A stretch of 33,295 nt of DNA from Apostichopus parvimensis. Its lineage: Eukaryota > Echinodermata > Holothuroidea > Aspidochirotida > Stichopodidae. Made by a program: the position numbers and the translations under genes. Below the pieces are notes generated by a model. That model saw only the letters and a program-made list of their open reading frames with translations, had not been told where the DNA came from and searched no databases. How positions within the stretch are numbered: position 1 is the first letter of the stretch; each line of letters opens with the position of its first letter. The stretch is taken from contig KN885121.1 in assembly GCA_000934455.1 (NCBI GenBank), positions 1 to 33,295 of the forward strand, written 5' to 3'. Below are positions 21,347 to 33,100 of this stretch, one piece after another.

Positions 21347-22564
21347 CAGGGGCGGATCCAGGGGGGGGCCGGGGGGCCCGGGCCCCCCCCTTTTTGAAAA
21401 TCCTGATTTTTTTTTTTTTACCGCGTTCGAGGGAAAGGGCCCCATGCGTGATGAAAAAATTAAAAGAAAAAAAATCATATGGAGTCTCGAAGTGTGAAAA
21501 TATTTGTATACAAAAATGTATAGGTGTTGGGTAGGGTGAGCCGTACGGCACTTTGGAAATTTCAGGAAATACCGAGCCGATTCGGGAAATTTTGGATTCC
21601 ATTTCGGGAAAAAAAAAATTTGAGTGTGGAAGCACTGAGCACGATGCACTTTTAACGTACGTTCGCGGCAGTCCGGATCAGTGGCGTCGTGCCCATGAAA
21701 AAATGGCCAATTTTTTAATTGTTTTCTAAGCCTGTAACAAAGTTCGGAAAGTTAAGATAAATGTAGTGAACAGAGATTATGGGACTCCATGTGAACTTCT
21801 TCTTAAGCTATGCAATCAGTTTGCTAAAAGGTCCACCAGGATAAATTTTCCTCATGATCTGATAGGTAGTTTTGAAAAAAAATGAATAATAATAACGGCA
21901 TAGCTTTTTCTTTACCCAGTCACCACTTCTCACTGGCATGGGCGGCGATCATGGATCAGCCAACACAAAAATGTTCCGATTTCTTAAATTTTGGGCGCTT
22001 CTGGGAGACGAGGGATTGGTAAACTGAGGAATAAATGGCGATCACTTCCTTCGAGAATATTTCACAAAATAAAAAATTGCCGGAAATTTTGATCAATTTT
22101 AGGGGTGTTGTTTACTGCCATAAAGCACTGGAAGTGCCGTTTCCTGCAATCTGAGGGGTCTGCCAGACGAAAATTTTTCTTGTACGCTGCGCGCCAACTC
22201 GTGGTGGCGCTCCGCTTAGATAGTCATCACCTGCTCACGGGCCCCCCCCCCAAAAAAATTTATTTTCGCACGACGCCCCCCGGATCCAGTAAGCACGAAG
22301 CTAGCAGAGAGGGAAACGACTCGCAACTAGCTCGAAATTGCAAATATATGCCCGGCAAACCATGACTACATGATTTATTGGAAATAAATTTTACTCCAAA
22401 CTTTCACGAAAAGTAGCACCAGATTGCACCGAGGACCTCCATATTTTGTGAAATCTTCCAAAGGGGAGGGGGGCACCCACTCCCCTTAGACCCCTCCCCC
22501 AGGACGACGATTAGGCATTTCCCATCTGGGCCCCCCCTTCGGCGAAATCCTGGATCCGCCACTG
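21347..22564. mobile_element. 1.2-kb DNA transposon with GGCGGATCCAGG terminal inverted repeats
   Basis: The left end CAGGGGCGGATCCAGG and right end CCTGGATCCGCCACTG are 16-bp inverted repeats with one mismatch. Identical ATTGC sequences flank it (21342-21346 and 22565-22569), at least a 5-bp target duplication. Interior ends are G/C homopolymer-rich. Open frames are only low-complexity, so it is non-autonomous. A second element is nested inside (21679-22281). Confidence 0.82.
21679..22281. mobile_element. Nested ~600-bp DNA element with GGCGTCGTGC ends
   Basis: The left CAGTGGCGTCGTGC is matched by the inverted right GCACGACGCC (terminal bases degraded to C). Both junctions carry CGGATC, an apparent target duplication. 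It lies wholly within the larger element, so it inserted later. No transposase is visible. Confidence 0.7.
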
Positions 22565-23790
22565 ATTGCTACCACACGGGGCATTCCATTACAACCTACA
22601 AAAATGTGTTTGTATTTGTCATAAGTGTACGGAAGCGTAAAAAGGACATGCACATTAACGAGTTATACATTCAATAATATTGTAAAGTTCTTAGCATTGT
22701 TTTCTTCAAAACGGTAAAATCTGAAAAATGTCCGTTTTGCAAACTTTGAACAAATTTGGCAAAATGTAAAATATATGTGATCAAATAACCGTTTTGGCGA
22801 GATGCTCTTAATGTTCAAAACAGTAAAATCTGAAAAAAAAAAAAACGTTTAACACACTTGTAACTATTGTGACAAAACCTCAATTTTTTTTTCAAATTAT
22901 CGCATTGCACAATTTACATTTTACAGCATCTTGACAAAACGTCGAAATCTGAATAAAAAACTTGCGGTTTTGACGAGATGTATAAAATAACAAAACTCTA
23001 CAAAATTACCATTTTGCGCATTGTCTTGTTACCGAGTATTAAACCGGCAAGATTATTTTTCCCTTTTGCAAATGTGTGTAAATCGTTTATTGTGGTGTCT
23101 TTCCCACGCTTCCGTAATAATGCTCATTGACCGAATGTTACAAGACCATTCGAAAATAGAATCCTATATAAACGCGTACATTTATGTTTATTAGATATTA
23201 CACAACAGCGTAGACGGTGCTTTCCGAAAAATGTAAAAATTTTGACATTTCTCACACTTCATAATTGCAAAATTACCAATATTTCCCTTGTATTTATTTT
23301 CTGAGAAAAATATAAAAACTGTTTGGAGTAACTACGAGATCAAATATTACCAGCATATTGTGTAACAATGGAAGCTCACTCAGCGTAAGTCCGCACGTTG
23401 CCTTTGATAGCGAAATGCTGGATCCACACACAGGCGTAAGTGTATATGTTGCTGAGGAGGGGGAAAGGGGGGGGGGTAGGGTGACACCTTTTTAACAATG
23501 AAAACCTCTCCTACTGTCCCTTAGTATCAAGAAAGAGTAGTTGAATCAACATTTTGAAGAATGTAATGTTTTAACAAAGTATTTAGAAGGAAGAAATGTT
23601 GTCACTATTTAGTTTACTTTGGTTATAGTTGTTTTTAATATTTTTATTCAATAGTAAATGTTCCTTGCTAAAGGGATATGTAGACCTATTCGATATCCAT
23701 GTCGTGTCTGCCTACGTTTGTGTAGATGTGATGCTTCAACTTGAAAACACGAAAATGCACAGACAATGTACATCATGATGGTTTAACTTA
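22565..23790. other. Intergenic with degenerate AAAACGGTAAAATCTGAA repeats
   Basis: From about 22700 to 23010, TTCAAAACGGTAAAATCTGA-like words recur every 105-125 bases (near 22707, 22817, 22935), with TTTTGGCGAGATG/TTTTGACGAGATG also repeated. A G run lies at 23468-23477. No gene recognised. Confidence 0.5.
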
Positions 23791-24245
23791 CGTTTATAGG
23801 CCTACTTGAGGTATGGATCCATCCTAGTGAGTTAGCTACACAGAATATATCGTTTTATGGAGCGCAAGCGTCATTTGAGGTCATCATAGGTCAAAGTCTG
23901 GAACTTACGAAATCCAACAATTCCAATGGTAAAGTTTGAACGATTCATTTTTACTGTGTGGATCCACGTTAATGAATTAAAAAGTCAGGGTTCTTTGTTG
24001 AGGTCAAAGGTCATTTGGGTTAAAAGTTTGTAAGCACCATTCCTACACCAATAGTAATTCAAGGATATATACCATGTAATCAGTACATTCTTAGTGTGTA
24101 GAATAGCTCCACGTTAATATGAAATACCAGATCTCTTTTCTCTTCTGTGGACGCAGTGCGACGTAAGAGCACATTTGAGGTCAGCGAACAGCAAAGCATG
24201 GAACCCTTGTAAGCACAATAGTTCCACACATTTGAACTTCTGAAT
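23790..24245. repeat. Imperfect ~150-bp repeat array with GAGGTCA motifs
   Basis: Units share GTGTGGATCCACGTTAAT, TTTGAGGTCA, AAGTCTGGAAC and GTAAGCAC words. A related piece continues at 25131-25250 on the other side of the retroelement, so one array was split by insertion. A perfect AGGTCAAAGGTCA occurs at 24001-24013. Confidence 0.6.
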
Positions 24246-25127
24246 GCAGGTATCTGGAGGAGGGATGTCCTGTCATCAAGTTTGCCGATGATACCACCAT
24301 GGCCGGCTGGCATCACCCATGGTAATGATGACAGAGCATACCTGCGCCAGCCTCAGTCATTCGTAGATTACTGTGACTCTAACTTTTTGCAATTAAATGT
24401 ATCTAAGACAAAAGAAATGATGATTGATTTTAGACGTAATGATATTTTATCACCGCCCGTTATTATTAAAGGTAATGCAGAAGAACGTGTTTCATCATAC
24501 AAATATTTAGGAGTGGTGCTGGATGATCAATTGACTTGGGGGGATCATATTGATGTACTAGTCAAAAAGTTGAATTCTAGGCTCTATTGTCCTCGTAAAA
24601 TTTTAGAGATGTTTTATAAATCTACTATTTGTGGAGTCTGGAAAATATTGTCTAATTTGCTAGGGGTGGTAATGTCAGTATATCAGAAAGGGACCGTTTT
24701 GATAATATTATATTAAGAAAGCTGAAATCATATTTGGGGGTTCTCAGTTGACACTGTCTACCAGTGCCTTCTACAATCCAAGCTTGATACAGTGTGGAGT
24801 GACTGTAGTCACCTTTTCCATCACACACCTTCAAGACAGCTTAATTAAGAGAGGTATTGGCAGACTGTGACTCTCACAACTAAAGACTAACCGGCACCGT
24901 AATTCCTTTATACCCCGTGCAATAATACTTTACAATAATAACTTGAGTCGTTAATTGTTTGGCTTATTTAATGGGTATGCTTACTGTTTTTATCCATTTA
25001 ATCTGTTCTTACTTTTTCAACTCTTAAGTGTAAATATGAATATAGGTTTATATATTTTTGTACTTTTGATATGTGCGAGTATCGTAATTTCCTTTTATGG
25101 AGCAATAAAGTTTTACTTACTTACCTA
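24246..25127 (+). mobile_element. 5'-truncated non-LTR retrotransposon, reverse transcriptase 3' part
   Basis: The catalytic box FADD is read at 24254-24322 (PVIKFADDTTMAG) in one frame. The downstream part is in the next frame: FLQLNVSKTKEMMIDFRR, VSSYKYLGVVLDDQLTW, LEMFYKSTICGV. This is the palm/thumb region of a jockey/CR1/L2-type reverse transcriptase. A frameshift lies near 24300-24320 and further shifts and stops follow. The end AATAAAGTTTTACTTACTTA with TTAC repeats is a typical 3' terminus. The 5' portion is missing. The copy is dead. Confidence 0.88.
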
Positions 25128-25130
25128 CTA

Positions 25131-25462
25131 GTGGTAAAAAATGTTATTTTGAGGTCAACCTGTGTCCAAGTCTGGAAACCTTAGGAGCATAATGAATCGA
25201 AATGTAAAGCTTTGATGAACTTCATGTGTTTTTCCACCTAAATGCAAGGACCTTACTGTATTGTCTATTGCTTGGAAAACTTGAGAGGAGTTTAATGTTG
25301 TCTTTTGCTTTTCATTGGTCCATTATAGTAGAAGTGTTGATTTGAAGGTGTGGAAGAGGTTTTCTTGAGGAGAACGGATGGGATAATTATAATTTTTTTG
25401 CAGCACATTTCATTGCTGAGGGTTAAAGATTATTGTTGATTTTTGTTCTTCATCGGTCCATT
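25131..25462. other. Continuation of GAGGTCA-type array, then unique sequence
   Basis: TTTTGAGGTCAACCTGTGTC, AAGTCTGGAAACC and GTAAAGCTTTGATGAAC resemble units at 23870-23950. After about 25260 nothing is recognised. Confidence 0.5.
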
Positions 25463-25597
25463 CAAGGGCGTAGGAACCGGGGGGCTGGGGGCGCCAGCCC
25501 CCCAGTGAAAAATATGGAGGGACGGAAGTATCATTCCGCCCCCCCCCCCCCGCTTCGCAAGTCAGAAAACCCCTTTTTCATTTCCAAATGAGAAAAA
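25463..25597. mobile_element. Truncated copy of the 15911-16260 MITE
   Basis: CAAGGGCGTAGGAACCGG, GCGCCAGCCCCCCAGTGAAA and TTTCATTTCCAAATGAGAAA match the left 120 bases of the MITE at 15911. The right end is missing. Confidence 0.85.
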
Positions 25598-26872
25598 GTG
25601 GGGTGCATTGGATTTATGCAAAAGTGTTATATCATATTAATACAAGATCAACCACAGTTTTATGCCTATTATCTCCTCTTGGATCAACCTATAGCTAAAT
25701 TCTTGTTGCACGTTTTATCAATAACCTAAATTATAAATGTAACTTTAACATCACATTAAGTTGATTTACAAGTTTTACTCATAGTAATTCACATATGGAC
25801 GAAAAAGTTCAGTACGTATAAATGATAACAATAAGAATCCATATAATATGATGCAATCATAGCAAAATTGTATTGATTCAATATTTATTTTTAAATTAGT
25901 CATTTTCCTTCTCTTGGACATCTTTTGCTTTTTGAAGCATAAGACAAACAAAATCTACATTAATTTACGTATCAAAAAAGAAAAAAAACAGAGAGAAAAA
26001 TATCTGAAATACCACTCTGCTAAAGAATGAGTATATCATGACGGTAGTTGCTTAGGTTATGGGGAGCAAAGTTCACTCAGTCCAGAGAGCTACAGTATGT
26101 TGGTACATACTGGATATTGATAACTTATAAGGCTAAGGAAAATGGGTACACCTTTTCACATCATCATAAGGTATGAAGGAAAATAGGCAGAGGGACAGAA
26201 AAGCACACTCACCACAATTTCTATTAACACTTTTGTACAGAAAAAGTTTTCATTGGATAAAAAGTAAAAAAATTGGACACAGTTTGGTAGCTTCTTTAAA
26301 GAATGCTTAACTTTGCGGTCCATTTTCACGTACACTGTATACTTATCATTAAAATCATCCTACATCCCAAGAAAGAAGAAAGAAAACATCCAATTGGCCA
26401 GTGTTTCCCTACCTGTGGATAAATTACCCCTGGATCAATTTTTCCCTCTCTTTCTTTGTTTGGAGGAGAGGGCAGGGGGCTGAGAGGAGTATATGGCTCT
26501 GTTTTTGACAGAAAGAAAAAGAAATGATATTGTGGAAACATATGGTACATTCATTGTTTCAGGCCTCTTTGTATGTTGTTATACTATGTAACATGCTGTA
26601 ATGTACTTAGGTGTATGATCATATAACTACAGTGAAATTCACTTACTACACAAGGCAACAAAATTAACTGGTTCTCTTTCTTCCAACGGAGTGAATGTCT
26701 GTTCTAGAGAGGACATGTGGGAGGAGTATGGGCTTGGAAAAAAGGGCAGTTTGGGTAACAGTTCCAAAAAGTTTAGGAACCACTGGCCTTTATACTGTGA
26801 TATAGATATACAACAAAAACCCAAAAGCTTATAGAATGGCTTATCCCATTGCTGATAACAAGATAAATGCTA
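25598..26872. other. Flank downstream of the USP14-like exon
   Basis: AT-rich, no exon recognised. It could include USP14 3' UTR, but no clear polyadenylation signal was found close to the stop. Near 26742-26785 the minus strand reads CAGTGGTTCCTAAACTTTTT, resembling a hAT terminal repeat, without a matching partner. Confidence 0.45.
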
Positions 26873-27069
26873 TCATTTATCTTGGCTATTCAGGACGCAA
26901 CCTTTGCTGACTCTTTTCCTTCCTCGTTCCGTGTGGTATTTCTCCTCCACACTCCGAGGGCCGTACAAGAGGACATAAGCGCAGTGCCAGTCACCGCCTC
27001 CTGAGAGTCTCAAGATGTCTGCTGAAGTCACAGGAGATACATCATCATCATCAAACTTAATCCATTCAT
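26873..27069 (-). CDS. USP14: USP14-like deubiquitinase terminal exon, orphaned next to gene B
   Basis: With a G from an upstream phase 1 donor this exon reads DEWIKFDDDDVSPVT, ADILRLSGGGDWHCAYVLLY, GPRSVEE and a 25-residue tail ending NSQDK and TGA. The DEWIKFDDD.VS.VT..DILRLSGGGDWH.AYVLLYGPR block is characteristic of the C-terminus of USP14 (yeast Ubp6), the proteasome-associated ubiquitin hydrolase. The polypyrimidine tract and acceptor (TTTCTCTCTATACCAG) are intact. The upstream exons with the catalytic Cys and His boxes are not in the window, and gene B exons lie immediately upstream on the same strand. It is therefore a detached exon, or USP14 is split by the gene B duplication. The basic C-terminal tail is longer than in vertebrate USP14. 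Confidence 0.85.
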
Positions 27070-30000
27070 CTGGTATAGAGAGAAACCTGAATTACCTGAA
27101 TTACATTCTGGGGTTATGTCAAAGTTGCCAGTTTGTTCACACTGAAAGTTATCTGCATTAGGTTGAAGCCCCGATGTGCACGTTAGAGTCACACTGTCAC
27201 CAGCTTGAACAAAGCCATCTGGAATATAGTCTAAGACCTCAGGCGAACTGGCTTTTTTGACAGCTAGCCCAGGAAGCCGATTCAGAAAACATTTACTTAC
27301 AACTGCAATAGAGAAGAACGAAGGAAAGATAAGCAGTATTGTCTCACGTTTTTCTTTCAAAGTAACAAAAAGGCACTCAATAAATAAATTAATGCAATTC
27401 AAATATTAATTTTAGTCACTCAAAAGTATTTATTTAAATCTTATTTGTCCTATCCAATAAAAGACATGATGTACAACACTGATACCACTCTGCAACTACA
27501 AAGAAGAAAGAAATACATAACTCAGCTTGTACTGATAATAGTGATAAGGTGAGGGGCGGAGGTGGAAGGTCAGAAGTTTGGGCTGAAATTGGTTCCCCTT
27601 GGTTCTAAAAGCAATTTTTTGTCCTTTAGAATGTGTGTGCTGTGCATTCACTGGGACTTTTGTGAGTGATTAGGAATAGTCCAGTCCAGGCCTAGCACAC
27701 CAAATATGTCCATTGTTGAAACATCTTGCGATTTTCTGAAGGAGTGAACAATACATCAGATCTGAAGGAAGTTAGGACCACCTACTATACTGCTACGATA
27801 TCAAGATGGCAGATAAAATATGTCAACATACCTTGAAGCCGCAATCGGATTGAAAAGGCTCGGGGTGAATTGGTTGAATCATCCGAGGACAATTCATTTG
27901 GCAGCGTGTTTCCTACTGGAAGTTGCCAGACCAGATATTCTCTTTCATCCGGTTCCGGCCCCAAACCATAAATGATTGAGTTGTTTATTGTGTATGATAT
28001 ACCAAGAATACTGTCCTCCAAGAAAGTTAATTCTTTCTGTAAGATAATATTCCTCTGTACTCCAGGTAAGGCAAAGTCACTAGCTCCGACTGACACAGAG
28101 CTTTCATCGAGTAGCTCAAAGGCGTTACCGCGAGGCACCCAAGAGCTCAGTACAAATATTCTGTTCGGTTCACTATAAACCGTCACGGAGGTCACGCTTC
28201 CCCTGCAGGAGAATGGTTCACCAATGTTTAACAAGATGAGACCCTCTGGGTCAGTCATGTTACGACTGTCCAAGAGGCTGTCCGTAGAACCTATGAATTC
28301 GGGACAGATTTCTGCAGGATTAGAAATTGAATGGAAGGCGTTGATGAAGCAACATGTACAAATATAGTTTATTCAGACTGCTTCATAGCTTATAATGAAA
28401 ATAAAAAAAAGTTGAGAAAACTAGGACTTAGGCAGAATAGGCAGAAAGATTTACCATGTAAATGTTTACATGTTTACAGCTCTTTATACTACTGTATGTG
28501 CTGCAAATATCAAAAATGTTATTTAAAGCAGCTTTTTACATTTTGTCGCCGTTTTCCCACCCTTTTGACATGTCCATCAAGTTTTTTACAAGTATTTATC
28601 ACAAAACAGCAAACTAATATATTAGCCAAGATTTTTCCCTGCCAGAAGCATTAATTGGCCAGTAATTAAGGACATCACAGATCATGAGTAGCTTGTCTTC
28701 CAACAAATTCCTCATTTAAAATTAATCACATGCAGTTCCCCAAATCCACTAGTTTAAATTCAACCAATCATTAAATAGCTAGCATCTTCTTTTATGAGCT
28801 GTTGCTTAAAATAGACTCATTCACAGTAATCCGAAAAAGTTGCGTCGGTATCACAGCCATACACAATGTACACAAATAAAGCATGGTGTTGTAGTACATA
28901 TTGGTGTACTGGGCTGCTTACAACGCCGGCAAAGTGAAAATTATTTACCTCATTACTCAATGACATTCATATAATTTAAATATTCATATTATGGGCGGAG
29001 TTTATTGCTATCCTAACGGAAAACATTTTCGAGAAAAACAACATTCAAAGTTGTAAATTATTTCGACTTTTATTCCACCATTGAAGTTATATTTGAATAG
29101 ATATAAGCTAGTTATGCATGTCGTTATGGTATCCTGGGATCAATGAGGTTAAGAAAATCGTAGAAAAGGATGCCCAAAAGCTGTTTTAATTTTGTACATT
29201 CATTTAATTTGTTGTAAGCTTTCAATATTTTTAGCAGAGTGGTTCATACATACTGTAATTTGGGTAAATTTTGCATAAATAGTTCCTAAATGCCTCCTTA
29301 CTTAATTTTTTTCAATTGGAGGGTTGCCACAATAGGTCCCTTCTTTAAGCAACAACACCTACCGCTGGGAAGGGTGCCAAGATGGAGCTGAAAATTGGGG
29401 TCACAATAGTTTGGTGTGCCGAAATATTCTCAGTTGTTTGATATTGATTCAGTCTTGCTGGTTGGGGGAGGGGGTTTGGAGGGGGCTTGGAGAGTGATTG
29501 GAGGGGGTGGCATTTTGCAGCTGTTAAATATAAGTTGTTGAAAGTGACACAGACATTACAACCCTACGGTAACTGCAAGTTTAAACAAGAGAATCTGTAG
29601 AATGGGAGAACTTACTACTACAGTTAATTTGTCGATCAAAGTTTCCATCCCTTCCACAGATAGCAGACCTTGAAGATGAATTGGTCAGGTGGTAGTATTG
29701 GTCGCATACCACCTCCACAGAATCTCCCTCGAGGATATTAGGAAACTCCGATATCAGTGTGGCATGGCGAACATCGTCACATCTTGCCCGCTCTGTAAGC
29801 AATGACAAGTATTTTTAGTTTTGACTCTCGTTGCAGTCCGAAGAAAGAAAATGGAATATTAAGATTTTTACTAGGAAGTTGTGATTGTAAGTGTTCTCTT
29901 GTCATTTTGAACTGAGTATGGGATGTAAAAGATCAATTTTTGTACTTGTCATTGGAGACTGTGCTTTTTAGGTCAAAAATGACAATTTTGCCGTTTACAA

Positions 30001-30086
30001 ATGATTTGCACTCAGAGATACAGACAGAGACAGAGATAGACACACACTTTCCTTACATTCCTCTCTCTCCACCTCTCTCTCTCTCC

Positions 30087-30131
<45 letters not shown>

Positions 30132-33100
30132 ATATTCTTATTCCTAGTGTTATTCTTACAGCACCTAATAATAAAATTGAAAGGTCAATTATTTTATGTC
30201 CGGACCTTCTCTTCATCCCTCTGCTTGATAATAGCGTACCACAACTGATTCTGAACTTGACGAGGCACCAGATGAAATGTAACACTAATGAATGCCCAGC
30301 TTGTGCAGTCTAAAGCAGGTGAAATATAGATATTAAATTCAATAGATACCCCACCATGTAAAGCTGACAACGTTTAACGAGTACATCCATCATACTTTAC
30401 GACCATTGCTTCAAATCAACATCAGAAGACAACATTATGCTCAGACAGTGGTTCGATAGTCTATGCAATCAGTCGCACCCGCAACCTCCCCCAACCAGTG
30501 GTAAGGTGTACATGCTCCACATTAATTCACATATCAATCTCACAGCTTGGCTCAGAGTACATGCAGTTCAAAATATGAGTGGTGAGGTGCACATGCTACA
30601 TAGTATTGGATATCTTTGTACAATGGCGCAGCATGCTGTACACTTTGTGACGTATCACAAAGTGTACAGTAGTGCTATGTTGAGGCTGTGATATATCACA
30701 AGTGTACAGTATAGTGCTATGCTGAGGCTATGATATATCACAAAGTGTACAGTAGTGCTATGCTGAAGCTATAGATGTATAACAAAGTGTACTGTAGTGC
30801 TATGCTGTGGCTATGATATATCACAAAGTGTAGCCTACAGTTATGTTATGCTGTGGTTATGATATATCACACAGCGTACAATAGTGTTATGCTGAGGCTA
30901 TGATATATCACAAATTGTACAGTATAATGCTATGCTGAGGCTATGACTTCTATTACAACAGAGAGTTGATTAGCAAGCATGATATCTTACCTCTGGCTTC
31001 TATTACAACAGAGAGTTGAGTGGAAACATGATATCTTACCTCTGGCTTATATTACTACAGAGAGTTGAGTAGCAAGTATGATATCTTACCTCTGCCTTCT
31101 ATTATAACAGAGAGTTGAGTAGCAAACATGATATCTTACCTCTGGCTTCTATTACAACAGAGAGTTGAGTAGCAAACATGATATCTTACCTCTGGCTTCT
31201 ATTATAACAGAGAGTTGAGTAGCAAACATGATATCTTACCTCTGGCTTCTATTATAACAGAGAGTTGAGTAGCAAGCATGAAATCTTACCTCTGCCTTCT
31301 ATTACAACAGAGAGTTAAGTAGCAAGTATGATATCTAACCTCTGGCTTCTATTACAACAGAGAGTTGAGCAGCATCCCCTGCCTCCAGCATCATGTCTAG
31401 GTCCGACGGTGATATCCCATCTAATGGTAAGTTATTTAAAATGATGAAATTTGTCTGACCCGAGTTCCCTGGAGTAGCTGCCAGGAATGGCGATATTCCT
31501 AAATCAAAGGAGATTCGATCTCCTTTACGTATCATGAATCTGTCATTTTGACTGAGTGGAAAAGTTGCTACCGACATCTCTTCAGCTGAGCGTGTGTCAA
31601 GGGTGACGGATTTTATCGATACTATTGTACCACCTGTTTCTCGCCAAAGAGTGAGATTAAATGTCACTAGTTCTTCTACATCCATTCTAAGACCTGTTAG
31701 AATCAGGCCGCAATCAAATGTTCGGTTGTAAAAGAGTATCCTGTCGCTGCTAATGATTTTAGGGCTAGGATTCTGACCAAAGAGAGATCCAAAATTACCA
31801 CATTCTTGCCCTGAAATAAAAAGCAGAGGGAAAAAGAAAACTGGTGTTTGGTGATAGAGTAAAGTTAAACTAAAGCTACAGTCAGTGAATAACTAATAAA
31901 GTTGATTAAAGAGAGAATTCATTCATGCTTTGATACATGAATTTATATATTTTAAAAAGGTTGTGAACGGGCATGCTCTTTTTCTGTGGGAATCTGCGAT
32001 CAAGTTACTTCATACAATTCATGAACATGGAATTTAACTTTACACATGTCATTACAGAAAATACTGTACAGATAGTCAGCTTCACAAAGGTTTGGATATT
32101 CATAGTGCCAATGGGTCAAAGGTTATCAGCCTGGATATAAAGGCAATAGCTCTGTAATTTGACACTTAATCAGGATCGGAAACAGAACTCCCAAATTATC
32201 CACCGCAAAGTTCAAAATCAAATCAACAGTTTAAATACAATTTCTGATGGATTGAATTCAGAGATGTTATTAATACTGGATCAAACATTACCTAGATACA
32301 TTTGCAAACATTTGCACACAAAGTGTACATCATAGCGAATGATCTATTGTGCAGTACGTGCTGCTGTATCACACAATAAATCTGTGTAACATACTCTTTT
32401 AGTTGCGGATATCTTAAAGAGGGTAGTATTCTTTTGATGTTCATTTTAAGACCTTTAGAAATTGGGACAGTTCATTGTGTCTACTTAATAAGTATATTCA
32501 ATGCCAAAAAAACGGGGAAATCCCCGATTCATTGTGACGTATGATTAACCTAGATTACACACGTTAACTTAAGAGAGTTATGTATTTGGAAATGACAGAG
32601 ATTCATGCATCATGTATCTTACCTGTGCCGATGGCAGTGGTTTGCATACCTCCAGGTGGGACAGTGGGTGGCATCACATTTAAATCTAGGAAGAGATTTA
32701 ATATAACAAGATTGCTATAAATTTACTCTAAACAGCAGCTAGAATGATCCACAACAGATCTTATCAATAATTTCATAGCTCGTTCTCCTTTTCCAACATT
32801 TTTGTTCTTTTTTTTCCTTGCAAGAAAATAATTAAATAGATTGAAAAAGTGTGATTTTGACACGGATTAAGACAGACCTAATTTACACTACTTGTGACAC
32901 ACTACAACAGTTTTTTGCTGCAGAAAAGTGTGAAAACCCCAGAACACAGGTTGTCACAAGCATTTCTGGCAACCTGTGGGAAGAAATCCAAAGTGTTTAC
33001 AAGAGAAAACACATAATTTTGTTTCCAACAAGACAGGTTTCATACGCATTTGTAATTTTCACATGTAAAGTAGCTGCGTGCTTCCCACCCCCAAGGCCCC

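Noticed and set aside
21309..21649. Overlapping open frames rich in Gly/Pro
   Set aside because: They translate the G/C homopolymer ends of a DNA transposon.
24282..24716. Single intact gene starting at ATG 24282
   Set aside because: The frame covers only part of a frameshifted reverse transcriptase. The FADD motif is in another frame and the start Met is fortuitous.
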